From SHLJ01 sp041618535 (GTDB lineage: Bacteria > Bacteroidota > Bacteroidia > Flavobacteriales > Flavobacteriaceae), in assembly GCA_041618535.1 (NCBI GenBank), contig JBFKFP010000065.1:1-14280 (forward strand): a stretch of 14,280 bases of DNA, given 5' to 3'. This document shows positions 13,733-14,280 of the stretch, piece by piece. The notes under the pieces were generated by a model. It did not search any database, was not told where the DNA came from, and saw nothing but the letters and a program-made list of their open reading frames with translations. Within the stretch, counting starts at the first letter, position 1. Each line of letters starts with the position of its first letter. A program made the position numbers and the translations under genes.

Positions 13733-13885
13733 ATGTTTAAGAATGTCTGCACCCAATACCTTGTACATTCCAAAGCTCTCCAAAGTCTGCCCTTATTTTA
13801 TATCTTAGTTAAAACCATACAGGCACGCCGGGACAAGAGGACCAAATTGCCTGTTCCCTTCAGGATCCATTGTTTAAAAACCTGT
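13733..13885 (+). repeat. Divergent attC-like element M
   Basis: The centre CTCCAAAGTCTGC (13778-13790) followed by TTATTTTATATCTTAGTTA (to about 13810) is nearly identical to elements I and F, so the relationship is clear. The outer ends are degenerate: GTTTAAGAATGTCTGC on the left and CCATTGTTTAAAAACC on the right, without RYYYAAC or GTTRRRY cores. The borders are approximate. Confidence 0.45.
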
Positions 13886-13891
13886 CAGTCT

Positions 13892-14280
13892 ATGAAATCT
13901 ATCTTATTCTTGCTTATCGGATTTCTGATGTGTACAGGCTGTAAGTACGATCAACCCGGAACGCCTACATTCGAGCATGACATTACCCATGGCCCAACCC
14001 CATGGACGAGCGACACTTTCGAACCCGGGGAAGACGACTTTACATTTGCCATCATTTCAGACCTCAACGGAGGTGAACGCCCCGGTATTTTCAGCACGGC
14101 AGTAGAACAATTGAACAGGTTGGATCCAACCTTTGTCTTAAGCGTAGGTGATCTAATCGATGGAGGAACCGAAGACTCCCTGCAATTGGCACAAGAATGG
14201 GATTCTTTTGCTCGCAGAACCTCAAAGCTGAATATGCCTTTTTTTTACCTGGGAGGCAACCACGACCTGTCGAATACCCG
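13892..14280 (+). CDS. Metallophosphoesterase lipoprotein (3' end outside window)
   Basis: The ATG at 13892 starts MKSILFLLIGFLMCTGC, a lipoprotein signal with lipid-accepting Cys17. The visible 129 residues enter a calcineurin-like phosphoesterase domain: FAIISDLNGGERPGIF (first metal-binding Asp; the usual DxH is DxN), LSVGDLIDGG and FYLGGNHDLS. These are blocks I to III of the metal centre in order. The protein is probably an exported, membrane-anchored phosphohydrolase. The frame is open to the window end, so length and C-terminal domains are unknown. Confidence 0.9.
   Translation, partial: MKSILFLLIGFLMCTGCKYDQPGTPTFEHDITHGPTPWTSDTFEPGEDDFTFAIISDLNGGERPGIFSTAVEQLNRLDPTFVLSVGDLIDGGTEDSLQLAQEWDSFARRTSKLNMPFFYLGGNHDLSNT

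Noticed and set aside
775..13885. CRISPR array
   Set aside because: The repeats are long, diverged, 0.5-3 kb apart and separated by genes, not by uniform short spacers.
775..13885. Insertion sequence copies or miniature transposons as the explanation of the repeats
   Set aside because: No transposase gene and no target-site duplications were seen. The unit-specific matching of start and end fits cassette borders better. The small GC palindromes inside the elements may still be REP-like.
1..14280. Integrase or other recombinase gene, tRNA or rRNA genes, riboswitches
   Set aside because: None recognised on either strand; the recombinase, if any, must lie outside the window.

Overview
The window looks like an accessory region of a Bacteroidota chromosome, most likely a flavobacterium. 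The evidence is a fused MerT-MerP mercury importer, several small Sec-exported proteins and lipoproteins, few purine-rich ribosome binding sites, AT-rich spacers and a Bacteroidota-type -7 promoter box (TAnnTTTG) before a toxin-antitoxin pair. The genus cannot be fixed from the sequence.

Layout. 1-676: 3' part of a cysteine hydrolase (isochorismatase family), then a terminator. 952-1404: small exported protein. 1471-2838 (-): exported beta-barrel-like protein. 2839-3355: gene-poor. 3413-4258: exported protein resembling nucleoside hydrolases. 4336-5463: exported WD40/TolB-like propeller. 5472-6212 (-): phytanoyl-CoA-dioxygenase-like enzyme. 6525-7121: HigB/HigA toxin-antitoxin. 7263-8273 (-): Tat-exported sugar isomerase/epimerase-like TIM barrel. 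8480-9279: MerTP fusion plus GDCCVxC-type protein. 9446-9940: exported NTF2-like protein. 10083-10994: SGNH/sialate-O-acetylesterase-like enzyme. 11083-11880: esterase-D-like hydrolase. 11961-12428: SnoaL-like lipoprotein. 12585-13127: DinB-like protein. 13176-13724: membrane protein. 13892-end: metallophosphoesterase lipoprotein, cut by the window edge.

The striking feature is what lies between the genes. About eleven intergenic spacers hold related, GC-rich, imperfectly palindromic elements of about 60-170 bp. Their left end reads roughly RYYYAAC-AACGCCTATA, often abutting or containing the stop codon of the upstream gene. Their right end reads roughly TCATA...ACCGTTRGGC, just before the next plus-strand gene. 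As in integron gene cassettes, the first bases of a unit are often the reverse complement of the bases at its own end. Examples are GTTGGCTGTA at 9383 with TACAGCCAAC at 9945, and GTTAGGC at 6446 with GCCTAAC at 7116. The cargo fits a cassette array: a toxin-antitoxin pair, a metal-resistance pair, and single unrelated genes with differing base composition. I therefore read the window as a candidate integron-like (CALIN-like) array with unusual attC-like sites. No integrase is visible here, and this reading is an inference.

The genes do not form one pathway. Cooperation is likely only within higB-higA, within merTP-GDCCVxC and possibly for the DinB/membrane protein pair.
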